Source: Fulverythrobacter ferritrahens (lineage in GTDB: Bacteria; Pseudomonadota; Alphaproteobacteria; Sphingomonadales; Sphingomonadaceae). Taken from it: a stretch of 64,000 bases of DNA. The notes under the pieces are model-generated. The model made no database searches. It saw only the letters and a program-made list of their open reading frames with translations, and was not told the origin of the DNA. Positions 8,185 to 17,959 of the stretch are shown one piece after another (the stretch's first letter is position 1; the number at the start of each line of letters is the position of its first letter). The stretch covers positions 62,001 to 126,000 of the forward strand of contig NZ_JACDXU010000003.1 of assembly GCF_020539485.1 (NCBI RefSeq), read 5' to 3'. The position numbers were made by a program, and so were the translations under genes.

Positions 8185-10122
8185 TCACAGGTCGGGCGTC
8201 CACACGCCCAGAATACGCTCGGCGATAAGATCCGCGGCGGCTTCGGGGCTGGTCGTGGTGGTGTCGATGCGAATCTCGGGTTTCTCCGGCGCTTCATAGG
8301 GGCTGTCGATCCCCGTGAAGTTCTTGAGTTCGCCGCTCCGCGCCTTCCTGTAAAGGCCCTTCACGTCGCGCTGTTCCGCCACGCTCAGGGGCGTATCGAC
8401 GAAGATTTCCACGAACTCGCCTTCCGGCAGCATGGAGCGCACCATCTCGCGTTCGGCCCGGAAGGGGCTGATGAAGGCGGTCAGCACGATCAACCCGGCA
8501 TCGGCCATCAGCTTGGCCACTTCGCCCACGCGGCGGATATTCTCGATCCGATCCGCCTCGGTGAAGCCAAGGTCCTTGTTGAGGCCATGGCGGATATTGT
8601 CGCCATCCAGCAGGAAGCTGTGCTTGCCCAGCGCGTGAAGCTTCTTCTCCACCAGATTGGCGATGGTCGATTTGCCCGAGCCCGAAAGGCCGGTGAACCA
8701 CAATACGGCGGGCCTCTGGCCCTTCAGTGCGGCATGTTGTTCCCGACCGACCTCCAGCGCTTGCCAGTGGACGTTCTGGGCGCGGCGCAGGCTGAAATGG
8801 ATCATGCCGGCGGCCACGGTAGCATTGGTGATCTTGTCGATCAGGATGAAGCCGCCCAGCGTGCGCGAATCCGAATAGGGCTCGAACGTAAGCGGCCGGT
8901 CCGTGGTTACTTCCGCCACGCCGATGGAATTGAGCCGCAGCGTCTTGGCCGCGAGATGTTCCATCGTGTTGACGTTGATCTCATATTTCGGCTCCGCCAC
9001 CGTCGCGGTCACGGTTTGCGTCGCCAGTTTCAGCCAATAGCCCCGGCCGGGGATCATCGCCTCATCGCTCATCCACACGACGGTGGCTTCGAACTGGTCG
9101 GCAACCTGCGGCGGATTATCGGCAATGGAGATCACGTCGCCACGGCTGCAATCCACTTCATCCTCAAGCGTAAGGGTGATGGACTGCCCGGCCACAGCCA
9201 CATCCAGATCGCCATTCAGGGTGACGATGGATTTGATCCGGCTGGTCTTGCCCGAAGGCACGATGCGCACTTCCTTGCCGGGCGAAATCTCGCCCGAGGA
9301 GATCAGGCCGGAAAAGCCACGGAAATCGAGATTGGGGCGATTTACCCACTGCACCGGCATGCGGAAGCTCTGCGCCTGCGCGACGGTGTCCGCGATCTCC
9401 ACCGTTTCCAGATGGTGGATCAGGCTGGGGCCTGCATACCACGGCGTATTGTCGGACGGTGCGACGGTGATGTTGTCGCCCTTGAAGCCGGAGATGGGGA
9501 TGGGCGTGAATTCCTCGATCCCGATTTCCCGCGCAAACGCGGCATAATCTTCCACGATGCTGTCGAACACGGCCCGGTCATATCCCACCAGGTCCATCTT
9601 GTTCACGGCCAGCACCAGATGGCGGATGCCGATCAGATGGGCGAGGTAGGAATGGCGCTTGGTCTGCGTCAGCACGCCCTTGCGCGCATCGATCAGGATC
9701 ACGGCGAGGTCCGCCGTGGAGGCGCCCGTCACCATGTTGCGGGTATATTGTTCGTGGCCGGGCGTATCCGCCACGATGAACTTGCGCTTCTCCGTCGCGA
9801 AGAAGCGATAGGCGACGTCGATCGTGATGCCCTGTTCGCGTTCTGCGGCGAGGCCGTCCACCAGCAGGGCAAAGTCGATATCGCCCCCTTGCGTGCCCAC
9901 GCGCTTGCTGTCCGCTTCAAGCGCGGCCAGCTGATCCTCGAAGATCATCTTGGAATCGTAAAGCAGGCGGCCGATCAGCGTGGACTTGCCGTCATCCACC
10001 GACCCGCAGGTGATGAAGCGCAGCATGCTCTTGTTCTGATGCAGCTCGAGATAGGCGTCGATATTCTCGGCGATCAGGGCGTCGGTCTTGTAGATGGGAT
10101 CGAGAGCGGCGGGATCGGTCAT
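8185..10122 (-). CDS. cysNC: Sulfate adenylyltransferase subunit 1 / adenylylsulfate kinase fusion (CysNC)
   Basis: 645 aa fusion. Residues 1-440 form the CysN GTPase: P-loop [27 protein letters not shown] and NKMD. The C-terminal 200 residues form APS kinase, with P-loop [18 protein letters not shown] and [15 protein letters not shown]. Together with CysD it makes APS at the cost of GTP and then phosphorylates it to PAPS. The start overlaps the cysD stop, so the two are translationally coupled. Length and domain order are normal for this fusion. Confidence 0.95.
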   Translation of the reverse strand: MTDPAALDPIYKTDALIAENIDAYLELHQNKSMLRFITCGSVDDGKSTLIGRLLYDSKMIFEDQLAALEADSKRVGTQGGDIDFALLVDGLAAEREQGITIDVAYRFFATEKRKFIVADTPGHEQYTRNMVTGASTADLAVILIDARKGVLTQTKRHSYLAHLIGIRHLVLAVNKMDLVGYDRAVFDSIVEDYAAFAREIGIEEFTPIPISGFKGDNITVAPSDNTPWYAGPSLIHHLETVEIADTVAQAQSFRMPVQWVNRPNLDFRGFSGLISSGEISPGKEVRIVPSGKTSRIKSIVTLNGDLDVAVAGQSITLTLEDEVDCSRGDVISIADNPPQVADQFEATVVWMSDEAMIPGRGYWLKLATQTVTATVAEPKYEINVNTMEHLAAKTLRLNSIGVAEVTTDRPLTFEPYSDSRTLGGFILIDKITNATVAAGMIHFSLRRAQNVHWQALEVGREQHAALKGQRPAVLWFTGLSGSGKSTIANLVEKKLHALGKHSFLLDGDNIRHGLNKDLGFTEADRIENIRRVGEVAKLMADAGLIVLTAFISPFRAEREMVRSMLPEGEFVEIFVDTPLSVAEQRDVKGLYRKARSGELKNFTGIDSPYEAPEKPEIRIDTTTTSPEAAADLIAERILGVWTPDL

Positions 10123-11024
10123 CAGAAATATCCCTCCTGCTTCTTCTTTTCCATCGAGGCATCGCCCCCATCCTTGTCGATCACGCGGCCCTGCCGTTCG
10201 CTGGTGGTGGTCAACAGCATTTCCTGCACCACTTCGGGCAGGGTGCTGGCGGAACTCTCCACTGCGCCGGTCAGCGGGTAGCAGCCCAGCGTGCGGAAAC
10301 GGATGGAGCGCATCACGGGCTCTTCGCCCGGCAGCAGCGGGAAGCGGTGATCATCCACCATCAGCAGCAGTCCGTCACGCTCCACGGTGGGGCGGGGGGC
10401 GGCCATGTAAAGGGGCACGATCTCGATCTGCTCCTTCATGATGTACTGCCAGATATCCAGCTCGGTCCAGTTGCTGATCGGAAAAACGCGAATGCTCTCG
10501 CCCTTGTTCTTGCGGGCGTTGTAGAGGTTCCACAGTTCCGGGCGCTGGTTCTTCGGGTCCCAGCCGTGCGACGCGGTGCGGAAGGAGAAGATGCGCTCCT
10601 TGGCGCGGCTCTTTTCCTCGTCGCGGCGCGCACCGCCGAAAGCGGCATCGAAGCCGTATTTGTCGAGCGCCTGCTTCAGCCCTTCCGTCTTCCACATATC
10701 GGTGTGGAGCGGACCATGGTCGAACGGGTTGATCCCGCGCTCTTTCGCTTCCGGGTTCTGATAGACGATCAGATCCATGCCGGACTGTTCGGCCATCTTG
10801 TCGCGCAGGGCGTACATGTCCCGGAACTTCCACGTCGTATCGACATGGAGCAGCGGGAAGGGCGGGGGCGACGGATAGAACGCCTTGCGGGCAAGGTGCA
10901 GCATCACTGCGCTGTCCTTGCCGATCGAATAGAGCATCACGGGGTTCTGCGCTTCGGCCACGACCTCGCGCAGGATATGGATGCTTTCGGCCTCGAGCCG
11001 ATCAAGATGCGTCAGTTGCTGCAT
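10122..11024 (-). CDS. cysD: Sulfate adenylyltransferase subunit 2 (CysD)
   Basis: 300 aa, the standard length, of the PP-loop ATP pyrophosphatase family. Visible signatures are [35 protein letters not shown] and [12 protein letters not shown]. It forms APS from ATP and sulfate in complex with the CysN GTPase encoded next. First gene of the cys operon; the 114-base gap upstream (11025-11138) should carry the promoter, but no clear box was identified. Confidence 0.95.
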   Translation of the reverse strand: MQQLTHLDRLEAESIHILREVVAEAQNPVMLYSIGKDSAVMLHLARKAFYPSPPPFPLLHVDTTWKFRDMYALRDKMAEQSGMDLIVYQNPEAKERGINPFDHGPLHTDMWKTEGLKQALDKYGFDAAFGGARRDEEKSRAKERIFSFRTASHGWDPKNQRPELWNLYNARKNKGESIRVFPISNWTELDIWQYIMKEQIEIVPLYMAAPRPTVERDGLLLMVDDHRFPLLPGEEPVMRSIRFRTLGCYPLTGAVESSASTLPEVVQEMLLTTTSERQGRVIDKDGGDASMEKKKQEGYF

Positions 11025-11138
11025 AATCGCATCGGCACATGGCTTGTGCTGCGAGCGGGGGCAAGAGCGCGGCGGGGCAGAAATTCTTTGCGGGGGGCAA
11101 ACTGTGGCTAGGTCTGCCCCTTCGCGCGGTTCGCCCGC

Positions 11139-11915
11139 TCACCGGCCGGTGAACTGCGCGGGGCGCTTCTCGGAAAAGGCGGCCATGCCTTCCTTCTGGT
11201 CTTCCGTACCGAACAGCCCGGCGAACAGGCGGCGCTCGAAAGCGAGGCCCTGACCCAGCGGGGTCTCGAAGGCGGCATTGACCATTTCCTTGCAGGCCAT
11301 GGCGGCGAGCGGCGGCATGGCGGCGATCTTGGCTGCCGCCTTCATGGCCTCGGCCAGCAAGTCGTCAGCTGGAACCACGCGGGCGACGAGGCCGGCGCTT
11401 TCCGCCTCCGCAGCATCCATCATCCGGCCGGTCAGGCACATTTCCATCGCTTTGGCCTTGCCCATCGCGCGAGTGAGGCGCTGCGATCCGCCCATGCCCG
11501 GCGTGATGCCCAGGGTGATTTCCGGCTGGCCGAACTTCGCGCTGTCGGCCGCGAGGATGAAATCGGCCATCATTGCCAGTTCACAGCCACCGCCCAGCGC
11601 ATAGCCCGCCACGGCGGCGATCCACGGCTTGCGAGTGGCGACCACGCGGTCATAGCCCGCGAAGAGATCGGCCCCATACATGTCGGCAAAGCCCTTGGCG
11701 GACATTTCCTTGATGTCAGCCCCGGCGGCGAAGGCCTTTTCGCTGCCGGTGAGGACGAGACAGCGTTGCGCCGGATCGGCTTCATAGGCGGCAAATGCCG
11801 TGACCAGATCGGCCAGGAGCTGGCTGTTGAGTGCGTTGAGCGCCTGCGGCCGGTTCAGCGTCACCAGCGTGACGGCGCCCTGCTGTTCGACGAGGATAGT
11901 CTGATATTCGGCCAA
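11139..11915 (-). CDS. Enoyl-CoA hydratase
   Basis: 258 aa crotonase with family blocks [26 protein letters not shown] (oxyanion hole), [16 protein letters not shown] and [16 protein letters not shown]; the two catalytic glutamates lie in the GGGCE and QPE blocks. It hydrates short-chain 2-enoyl-CoA. The start is taken as TTG at 11915 because GGAG sits eight bases upstream. The upstream in-frame reading to 11948 would overlap the preceding gene. It follows the hydroxyisobutyryl-CoA hydrolase gene by 14 bases, so both probably act in branched-chain amino-acid or fatty-acid oxidation. Confidence 0.9.
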   Translation of the reverse strand: MAEYQTILVEQQGAVTLVTLNRPQALNALNSQLLADLVTAFAAYEADPAQRCLVLTGSEKAFAAGADIKEMSAKGFADMYGADLFAGYDRVVATRKPWIAAVAGYALGGGCELAMMADFILAADSAKFGQPEITLGITPGMGGSQRLTRAMGKAKAMEMCLTGRMMDAAEAESAGLVARVVPADDLLAEAMKAAAKIAAMPPLAAMACKEMVNAAFETPLGQGLAFERRLFAGLFGTEDQKEGMAAFSEKRPAQFTGR

Positions 11916-11929
11916 GGCTTGTTCTCCGT

Positions 11930-13057
11930 TCAGGCCAGCGGCGCCCACTCATCCCCATGCGGGAGCGGGGCGAAGATCGCATCCAGCTTGACCTCGCTTA
12001 TGCCTTCGGGCGTCGCGGGATTCCAGCGTGGAGCATTGTCCTTGTCCACCAGCACCGCGCGCACGCCCTCGGCAAAGTCGGGCTCGGCGATCATGCGTGC
12101 GGCGAGGCGATATTCGATGCGCATTTCCTCGGCGAAGGCTGCTGCGTCGTCCCGGCGAATGCCGGGATCGCGGCCGGTCTGTTCCACTCCGCCGGCCAGC
12201 GGCCTCGGGTCAAGCTCGTGACGACGCCGGGCCTCAGCGATCTGCCGCAGGGCGACCTTCATGGTCAGCGGGCTCTTGGAACGCAGGGTCGCGAGTTCCT
12301 TACCCGCCCATTTCGAATCGTCTGCCTCCAGCGCGGCGAGGATGTCCTCCAGCCGGTCGGAGGCGAAGAAATGGTCGATCTTATCCGCATTGCGGGTGAG
12401 GCGCGCTTCGGGCGGCTGGACGGAAAGCTCGTCAAGGATTGTGGCGACAGCATCCGGCGCGGCTATGATCCGCGCCTTGGCCTGTGCCAACGCATCGGAG
12501 GGCAGGTAATGGGTGGCAAGCCCCGCCCAGAGGCATTCCGCCCCATCCAGCCGCGCGCCGGTCAGTGCCAGAAATGGCCCGATCCGACCGGCAAGGCGCG
12601 AAAGATACCAGCCCGCGCCGACATCGGGGAACAGGCCGATGGCCCCTTCCGGCATGGCGAACAGGGTGTTCTCGGTCGCCACGCGGAATGTCGCGGGCAT
12701 GGCGATGCCCACTCCGCCGCCCATGGTGATCCCGTCCATGAAGGCGACCACGGGCCTGGGATAGGTGAACAGCAAATGGTTGAGGCCATATTCCTCGCGG
12801 AAGAAGGCGCGACCCGCTGCCCCGCCATCTTCCAGCACAGACCGACGCACCGCTGCCACGTCTCCCCCGGCACAGAAGCCCCGGCCTTCGGCGTGATCGA
12901 TCAGCACAGCCTGAACTGCGGGATCGTCGCGCCATTCCAGCAGCACCCGCTGCATGGCCTCGACCATGTCGAGCGTGAGGGCGTTGATCGCGCGGGGGCG
13001 GGCGAGGGACAGATGCCCCACGCTGCCATGGATGTGGTGGTGGATATTCTCGCTCAT
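11930..13057 (-). CDS. 3-hydroxyisobutyryl-CoA hydrolase family protein with a repeat-derived insert
   Basis: 375 aa crotonase-fold protein. Family blocks are [48 protein letters not shown] and [18 protein letters not shown], the last being typical of 3-hydroxyisobutyryl-CoA hydrolase in valine breakdown. Residues about 285-306 include [11 protein letters not shown]. This stretch has no counterpart in the family at that point and is encoded by a hairpin repeat (12145-12172). It lies in the linker before the final helices, so the fold may tolerate it. Operon partner: the enoyl-CoA hydratase downstream. Confidence 0.87.
   Translation of the reverse strand: MSENIHHHIHGSVGHLSLARPRAINALTLDMVEAMQRVLLEWRDDPAVQAVLIDHAEGRGFCAGGDVAAVRRSVLEDGGAAGRAFFREEYGLNHLLFTYPRPVVAFMDGITMGGGVGIAMPATFRVATENTLFAMPEGAIGLFPDVGAGWYLSRLAGRIGPFLALTGARLDGAECLWAGLATHYLPSDALAQAKARIIAAPDAVATILDELSVQPPEARLTRNADKIDHFFASDRLEDILAALEADDSKWAGKELATLRSKSPLTMKVALRQIAEARRRHELDPRPLAGGVEQTGRDPGIRRDDAAAFAEEMRIEYRLAARMIAEPDFAEGVRAVLVDKDNAPRWNPATPEGISEVKLDAIFAPLPHGDEWAPLA
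12145..12172. repeat. REP-type hairpin inside the hydrolase coding sequence
   Basis: Core inverted repeat CCCGGC-GAAT-GCCGGG at 12151-12166 with the flanks typical of a dispersed intergenic repeat (GTCGT before, ATCGCG after). It is read in frame, giving DPGIRRDD. Similar stem-loops in this window lie between genes (17871-17957, 46892-46912, 50224-50243). Confidence 0.75.
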
Positions 13058-13079
13058 CGCCGGGGAGATAGCGGGCCGA

Positions 13080-13382
13080 TCAGGTGCACGAAACCCGTTC
13101 GATCACCATGTCGTCATCATAGCTCACGGTCAGGCGGTCAGGCCGGAAATCCATCGTTACCGCGCTGCGCGGAGGAACCCAGCGCAGGCTGCGCGCTCCG
13201 GTGGCCTTGAGCAATGCCGCGCCGACTTCCGCCGTTGCCTTTTGCCCTACATAGGGCTGCCCCGCTTCCGCTTTGCATTCCGCTTCAACCGGAGGGGAAG
13301 CGGGTTCCTCCGCGCCGGTGGTTGCGCAAGCCGAGAGAGCGAAAGCCGCGGCGATGGCGGGAAGGGGGGCAAGTCGTTTCAT
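13080..13382 (-). CDS. I78-family protease inhibitor lipoprotein
   Basis: 100 aa. A lipoprotein signal ends at ALSACATT (lipobox Cys about 19). The mature part matches the I78 inhibitor pattern: ECKAEAGQPYVGQ, a central LRWVPPRSAVTMDF, then RLTVSYDDDMVIERVSC. Members of this family are small periplasmic or outer-membrane inhibitors of serine proteases. Monocistronic-looking, 12 bases downstream of another lipoprotein gene on the same strand. Target unknown. Confidence 0.8.
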   Translation of the reverse strand: MKRLAPLPAIAAAFALSACATTGAEEPASPPVEAECKAEAGQPYVGQKATAEVGAALLKATGARSLRWVPPRSAVTMDFRPDRLTVSYDDDMVIERVSCT

Positions 13383-13394
13383 GGGGTACTCCGA

Positions 13395-13877
13395 TCAGGG
13401 GCAGCGATCATATCGCAAAGGCTCCGGCATGGCACCCTCCCCATGTTCGGTGCGGACGAGCTGGCGGCCATTTTCCCGCAACAGCAATTCCTCATCGCGC
13501 GTCCAGCTCATCCCTTCTCCCGTATAGTCGAAGACCGCTACAAAGCGGTTTTCGTCAGCTTCCCGGGCTGTCTTGAGCGTTCCGACCGACTCATAGAATT
13601 TCATCTTCTCCGGGCCGATCACGAGTAGTCCCTTGGCATCGCCGCGCGTGGATGTGCAATCGGCCGGAACCAGGCCCCAGCGTCCCTGCATTCCGGCCGG
13701 AATTTCATCCGGCAATACGGCAGCATCTGTCGTGGCGGATGTCCGTGGGGCTGCGAGCGTTTCAGGAGTTTCCGTGGAGGCATCCTGATCGGGCCCGGCG
13801 GTATTCTCCGTGTTGTCGGAGCCGCTGCAGGCAGCAAGGGCGAAGGCCGAGAGGGTGGCGAAAAGGCGCAGGCTCAT
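13395..13877 (-). CDS. Hypothetical lipoprotein
   Basis: 160 aa from ATG at 13877, which has GGAG seven bases upstream. An ATG at 13883 is poorer. The signal peptide ends at the lipobox AFALAACSGS. A Thr/Ala-rich spacer (about 22-60) precedes a compact domain with GRWGLVPADCTS and a terminal RYDRC; the two cysteines may pair. No family is recognised. It is followed after 12 bases by the I78 inhibitor gene, so the two lipoproteins probably share a transcript. Confidence 0.7.
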   Translation of the reverse strand: MSLRLFATLSAFALAACSGSDNTENTAGPDQDASTETPETLAAPRTSATTDAAVLPDEIPAGMQGRWGLVPADCTSTRGDAKGLLVIGPEKMKFYESVGTLKTAREADENRFVAVFDYTGEGMSWTRDEELLLRENGRQLVRTEHGEGAMPEPLRYDRCP

Positions 13878-13961
13878 TTGCATTCTCCACTCGCGTGCGG
13901 ATGCATAATCCGGAACATATCAACGCCTTGGCGCCGGGATATTTCCCCAGCACCTGCTCGC

Positions 13962-14345
13962 TCAGTCTTGCCGGACAACCGCCTCGGCTTCGATCTCCAC
14001 CTTATATTCAGGCCGGTAGAGCGCAGCGATGGCCACCAGCGTGCCGGTCGGGCAGGCGGCCTTGAGGTGTTTGGAAAAGGCTGCGCTTACGGCATCGGCA
14101 TCGGCGATGTCGGTCACGAACATCCGCACTCGCACCACATCCGCCATGGAGCCGCCCAGTTCCTCGATATATTCCCCGATCAGCGTGTAGATGCGGTCGG
14201 CCTGATCTCCCGCGCTTTCGGCCGGAGGCACGCGATCATCGATTGTGCCGGCCACGATGATGCGGTTTCCATCGCGCAGCGCGCGCGTAAAACCGACCGA
14301 TTCCTCGAATTTTGAACGCGGCGAGATTCGTTGACGAGTGCTCAT
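13962..14345 (-). CDS. RidA/YjgF-family protein
   Basis: 127 aa, the usual RidA length. Family features are VAGTIDD in the first strand, ADVVRVRMFVTD with the conserved arginine, and a C-terminal VEIEAEAVV. RidA proteins hydrolyse enamine/imine intermediates released by PLP enzymes; this one lacks the classical GPYSQA-type start, so it is better called RidA family than RidA. Strong GGAGAGGA ribosome site before ATG. Divergent from the TauD-type gene, with a shared 173-base promoter region. Confidence 0.82.
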   Translation of the reverse strand: MSTRQRISPRSKFEESVGFTRALRDGNRIIVAGTIDDRVPPAESAGDQADRIYTLIGEYIEELGGSMADVVRVRMFVTDIADADAVSAAFSKHLKAACPTGTLVAIAALYRPEYKVEIEAEAVVRQD

Positions 14346-14518
14346 GGGTCTTCCTCTCCTTGGTTATCGGCCTATCTATCGTAAAATGGGTCCCGTCGCG
14401 CCAGAGGCTCGACGGAAGGGGATGATCCCGGCCGGCTGATTGACTCTGTCCTCGCTTTGGGGAATCGCGCTGCCTCGTTTTCCCCGAAAGGGCTGCGCAA
14501 GCAACAGGAGAAGGCCAG

Positions 14519-15469
14519 ATGGGCCTCCAAGTGAAACCGATTCTGCCGAAGTTCGGCGCTGAATGTTCCGGCCTGGACATCACCCGTCCCCTTTCCGCTG
14601 AAGAGCTGAAGGAAGTGACTGATGCCATGGATAAATACGGCGTCTGTGTTTACCGCGACACGGGCCTGACCGACGAGCAGCATGTCGAATTCAGCCGCAA
14701 TTTCGGCTATCTGGAACGGGTTCCCGCGCGGGAGGGCATGAAGATGCGCCTCCCCTTCCGTGAATTGTTCGACGCTTCGAATCTCAATCTGGAAGGCGAG
14801 ATCACTCAGGATCAGGCCGCGATCCAGTATCGCAAGGGCGACCGGCTGTGGCACACCGACAGTGCCTTCATGGAAAAGCGCACGTCCTTCTCGCTTCTGC
14901 TGGCGCATCAGGTGCCGGGCGAAGGTGGCGAAACGTGGTTCGCCGATACCCGCACCGCCTATGAAGACCTGCCGGAAGACATGAAGGAATTCCTGGCCGA
15001 CAAGGTGGGGGTCAACTCGCTGTGGTGGAGCCGCAAGCAGGCTGGCGCGGATATCACCGAGGAAGAAATCGACGCCCGGCCCAAGGCGCGTCATCCGCTG
15101 GTTCACACTCACAAGGGTTCGGGCCGCAAGGCGCTGTTCATTGCCGCCCACACCATGGACATCGAAGGGATGAGCCGGGAGGAGGGACGCTCGCTGATCA
15201 GGCAACTGATCGAGCATTGCGCCCAGCCGCAGTATATCTTCAGCGTGAAGTGGCATGTCGGCGATCTGGTGATCTGGGACAATCTGTGCACCATGCATCG
15301 GGGCGGCGAGTTCGATTACGAACACGAAAAGCGCGACATGCGCCGCACCACGGTGCGCGAGGGCACCGAGCCTCATACGATGGAAACCGGTGACGATCCC
15401 TTTGCCGAGCTGTTCTCCAGCACGCCCAGGACGGTGGATATCGTCAGTGCGCGCGAGGGTGGGCGCTAA
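14519..15469 (+). CDS. TauD/TfdA-family Fe(II)/2-oxoglutarate dioxygenase
   Basis: 316 aa. The iron facial triad is visible: His112 and Asp114 in LWHTDSAF and His260 in TMHRGGEF, followed by the RRTTVRE arginine that binds 2-oxoglutarate. Length and motif spacing match TauD and TfdA. The substrate cannot be read from sequence; TfdA-type members split aryloxyacetates, TauD splits taurine. No sulfonate or phenoxy-acid gene is adjacent. AGGAG nine bases upstream supports the start. Cytoplasmic. Confidence 0.87.
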   Translation: MGLQVKPILPKFGAECSGLDITRPLSAEELKEVTDAMDKYGVCVYRDTGLTDEQHVEFSRNFGYLERVPAREGMKMRLPFRELFDASNLNLEGEITQDQAAIQYRKGDRLWHTDSAFMEKRTSFSLLLAHQVPGEGGETWFADTRTAYEDLPEDMKEFLADKVGVNSLWWSRKQAGADITEEEIDARPKARHPLVHTHKGSGRKALFIAAHTMDIEGMSREEGRSLIRQLIEHCAQPQYIFSVKWHVGDLVIWDNLCTMHRGGEFDYEHEKRDMRRTTVREGTEPHTMETGDDPFAELFSSTPRTVDIVSAREGGR

Positions 15470-15509
15470 GCCGGCCTGATTGATTGGTGCGTGGTTCGGG
15501 AGCTGGACG

Positions 15510-17501
15510 TCAATCCAGTTCCAGAATCACTGCATCCACTGCCAGACTGGCGCCTGCCGAGGCGTTGATCCGACGGATCGTGCCCGATTTCCCGGCGCGC
15601 AGAATGTTTTCCATCTTCATTGCCTCCACCGTGGCGAGGGGCTGGCCGGGTTCCACCGCATCCCCTTCGGCAACGTGCAATGCTACGAGCAGGCCCGGCA
15701 TCGGGCAGATCAGCAGGCGTGATAGATCGGGCGCTTCCTTCTCGATCATATGTGCGCTCAGGGCGGCATATCGGGCGTTCAGGGTGCGCACGAAACGGCT
15801 GAAGCCGCGCGTGGCGAGCGTGTAGCCTAGCTTCCGGGGCGCCACCTGAACGGTCAGCGCCGCGCCGTCGAGTTCGGCAAAGATGATCCGCTCGCCCGGC
15901 GTATATTCGAAGGCGATGTCCACCGGCTCGCCGTCCACCGTGATCGCATCCTCTTCGATGCTAACCAGATAATCCTGCCCGTCGATCGTCGCCTGCCAGT
16001 CGCCCGGAGCGGCAGGCGGGCCGTTAAGTTGCCCTGCAATCCGCCGCGCGCGGTCGGCATCGATGGTGACGATGGTCCCCGCCATGGCGGCAAGGGCCCG
16101 GAGCAGTTCTGGCGAGGCAGGAGCGCCCGTGAAGCCTTCGGAATATTCCTCCGCGATGAAGCCGGTGGTCAGCTCGCCCGCGCGGAAGCGGGGGTGCTGC
16201 ATCAGGGCTGAGAGGAAATGGAGATTGTTGCCGGGCCCCTCGATACGGAAGGCGTCCAGCGCCTGCAGCTGAAGATCGGCGGCCTCATCGCGCGTGGGGG
16301 CCCAGGTGATGAGCTTGGCGATCATGGGGTCGTAGAAGATCGAGACTTCGCCGCCTTCGGTGACGCCATCGTCGACCCTGACATAGCCCTGTTCCTCCCC
16401 ATTCTGGGGAGGCTGATACCGCACCAGTCGCCCGGTGCTGGGCAGGAAGCCGCGATAGGGGTCTTCGGCATAGACGCGGTTCTCGATGGCGCAGCCGTCG
16501 ATCCCGATGTCTTCCTGCGTGAAAGGCAGAGCCTCGCCCGCCGCCACGCGGATCATCTGTTCGACGAGATCGATCCCGGTGATCGCCTCGGTAACGGGGT
16601 GTTCCACCTGCAGGCGGGTATTCATTTCGAGGAAGTAGAAGCTCTCGCCAGTCGGGTCGGCACCGCTGACGATCAGTTCCACCGTGCCCGCGGAATGATA
16701 GCCCACCGCCCGCGCCAGAGCGACGGCCTGCGCCCCCATGCGCGCGCGCATTTCCGGCGTGACGAAGGGCGAAGGGGCTTCCTCCACCACCTTCTGGTGA
16801 CGCCGCTGGATTGAGCATTCGCGCTCGTTCAGATGGACGATATTGCCATGCCTGTCGCCCAGCACCTGAATTTCGATATGGCGCGGGCTTTCGATGAATT
16901 TCTCGATGAAGACGCGGTCATCCCCGAAGGAATTGAGTCCCTCGCGCTTCACGCTTTCGAAGCCCTCGCGCACGTCCTGTTCGGACCAGGCAAGCCGCAT
17001 TCCCTTGCCGCCGCCGCCCGCACTGGCCTTCATCATCACCGGATAGGTGATCTCGCCCGCGATGCGGACGGCGTGCTCGGTATCCTCGATCTCGCCGACG
17101 AAGCCGGGGACGACATTCACACCCGCCGCCGCCGCCAGGCGCTTGCTCTCGATCTTGTCGCCCATGGCCGCGATGGCATTGGGCGGCGGGCCGATAAAGG
17201 CGATCCCCTCCGCCTCCAGCGCCTCCACGAAGCTCGCCCGCTCGGACAGGAAGCCATAGCCCGGATGGACCGCCTCGGCCCCGGTCTGCTCGCAGGCGGC
17301 GATGATCTTCTCTGGCAGGAGATAGCTCTGCGCGGCGGGGGAAGGGCCGATATGCACCGCCTCATCCGCCAGCTTCACATGCGGGCTGCGCGCATCGGCA
17401 TCCGAATAGACCGCCACCGTGGCGATCCCCATGCGGCGCGCGGTGCGGATGATCCGGCAGGCGATCTCGCCGCGATTGGCGATAAGGATTTTGGAGAACA
17501 T
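15510..17501 (-). CDS. pccA: Propionyl-CoA carboxylase alpha subunit (biotin carboxylase and carrier)
   Basis: 663 aa. Order: biotin carboxylase N-domain (SKILIANRGEIACRIIRTA), ATP-grasp with KASAGGGGKGMRL, EMNTRLQVEHPVTE, a middle BT region (about 450-580), and a C-terminal biotinyl domain with VEAMKMEN and acceptor Lys629. It carboxylates biotin for propionyl-CoA carboxylation to methylmalonyl-CoA, feeding the epimerase and mutase encoded upstream. 3-Methylcrotonyl-CoA carboxylase is the alternative, but the operon favours propionate. ATG at 17501 overlaps the stop of a small membrane-protein gene as TGATG. Its first 21 codons are duplicated at 17790-17853. Confidence 0.92.
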   Translation of the reverse strand: MFSKILIANRGEIACRIIRTARRMGIATVAVYSDADARSPHVKLADEAVHIGPSPAAQSYLLPEKIIAACEQTGAEAVHPGYGFLSERASFVEALEAEGIAFIGPPPNAIAAMGDKIESKRLAAAAGVNVVPGFVGEIEDTEHAVRIAGEITYPVMMKASAGGGGKGMRLAWSEQDVREGFESVKREGLNSFGDDRVFIEKFIESPRHIEIQVLGDRHGNIVHLNERECSIQRRHQKVVEEAPSPFVTPEMRARMGAQAVALARAVGYHSAGTVELIVSGADPTGESFYFLEMNTRLQVEHPVTEAITGIDLVEQMIRVAAGEALPFTQEDIGIDGCAIENRVYAEDPYRGFLPSTGRLVRYQPPQNGEEQGYVRVDDGVTEGGEVSIFYDPMIAKLITWAPTRDEAADLQLQALDAFRIEGPGNNLHFLSALMQHPRFRAGELTTGFIAEEYSEGFTGAPASPELLRALAAMAGTIVTIDADRARRIAGQLNGPPAAPGDWQATIDGQDYLVSIEEDAITVDGEPVDIAFEYTPGERIIFAELDGAALTVQVAPRKLGYTLATRGFSRFVRTLNARYAALSAHMIEKEAPDLSRLLICPMPGLLVALHVAEGDAVEPGQPLATVEAMKMENILRAGKSGTIRRINASAGASLAVDAVILELD

Positions 17502-17746
17502 CAGCGGGCGTCTCTCGTGAAAAACCAAAGCATGACCATGCCGCCCACGAGCACTATTATGAGCGAGCCGGGAAACAGCAGGAAATTGCCGAAATTGTCT
17601 TTGCAGCTTGAATCCGCGATGTCGGCGCAATCTCCGAGCGCGGCGCCAATAAGGCCGAATAGGACGATCAGGGTTCCGAGGCTCATGTATAGGACGCAAC
17701 CGATTTTCTTGCCGTTGCTCAGCATAGGGCGGTTGCTGAAGCTCAC
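17501..17746 (-). CDS. Small two-helix membrane protein upstream of pccA
   Basis: 81 aa from GTG at 17746, which has GGGGAAGG seven bases upstream. ATG at 17725 would give 74 aa but lacks a ribosome site. Two hydrophobic stretches are seen (VLYMSLGTLIVLFGLIGA and a second starting LLFPGSLIIVLVGGMV), separated by a loop with two cysteines (GDCADIADSSCKD). Its start overlaps the stop of the pccA 5' fragment and its stop overlaps the pccA start, so all three are translationally coupled. No family recognised. Confidence 0.6.
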   Translation of the reverse strand: MSFSNRPMLSNGKKIGCVLYMSLGTLIVLFGLIGAALGDCADIADSSCKDNFGNFLLFPGSLIIVLVGGMVMLWFFTRDAR

Positions 17747-17853
17747 ACCGATGCCTTCCCCACCAGCAGCAGATCGTGCTGCGGCACCTGCGCGGTGCGG
17801 ATGATCCGGCGGGCGATCTCGCCGCGATTGGCGATGAGGATTTTGGTGAACAT
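17743..17853 (-). pseudogene. Duplicated 5' fragment of pccA (36 codons)
   Basis: ATG at 17853 opens MFTKILIANRGEIARRIIRT, which matches the first 21 codons of pccA apart from Ser3 to Thr and Cys14 to Arg, with three visible base differences in about 64. After codon 21 the sequence departs (QVPQHDLLLVGKASV) and stops at 17743. It is not a functional carboxylase. It may act only as a translated leader for the overlapping membrane-protein gene. The likely origin is a tandem duplication that inserted the membrane-protein gene behind a second copy of the pccA start. Confidence 0.75.
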
Positions 17854-17870
17854 GACGGCTCCTACAAGCC

Positions 17871-17957
17871 GTCACCCCAGCGGAAGCTGGGGTCTCTGGC
17901 GGCTGGGCTGGACCTTGAGGCCTGCGATTCCAGCTTTCGCTGGAATGACGAGGTAAG
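17871..17957. repeat. Double-hairpin REP element in the propionate operon
   Basis: Two stem-loops: CCCCAGC-GGAA-GCTGGGG (17875-17892) and ATTCCAGC-TTTC-GCTGGAAT (17927-17946), the second ending in TGACGAGGTAAGG. Typical dispersed intergenic repeat. It lies between the small membrane-protein gene at 17960 and the pccA 5' fragment, and could affect message stability inside the operon. Confidence 0.75.
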
Positions 17958-17959
17958 GG

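Noticed and set aside
8587-10281. 564-codon plus-strand ORF opposite cysNC
   Set aside because: No motif, and the opposite strand has two P-loops and the full CysNC sequence.
17788-17853. A second functional biotin carboxylase gene
   Set aside because: Only 21 codons match before the sequence departs and stops; it is a fragment.
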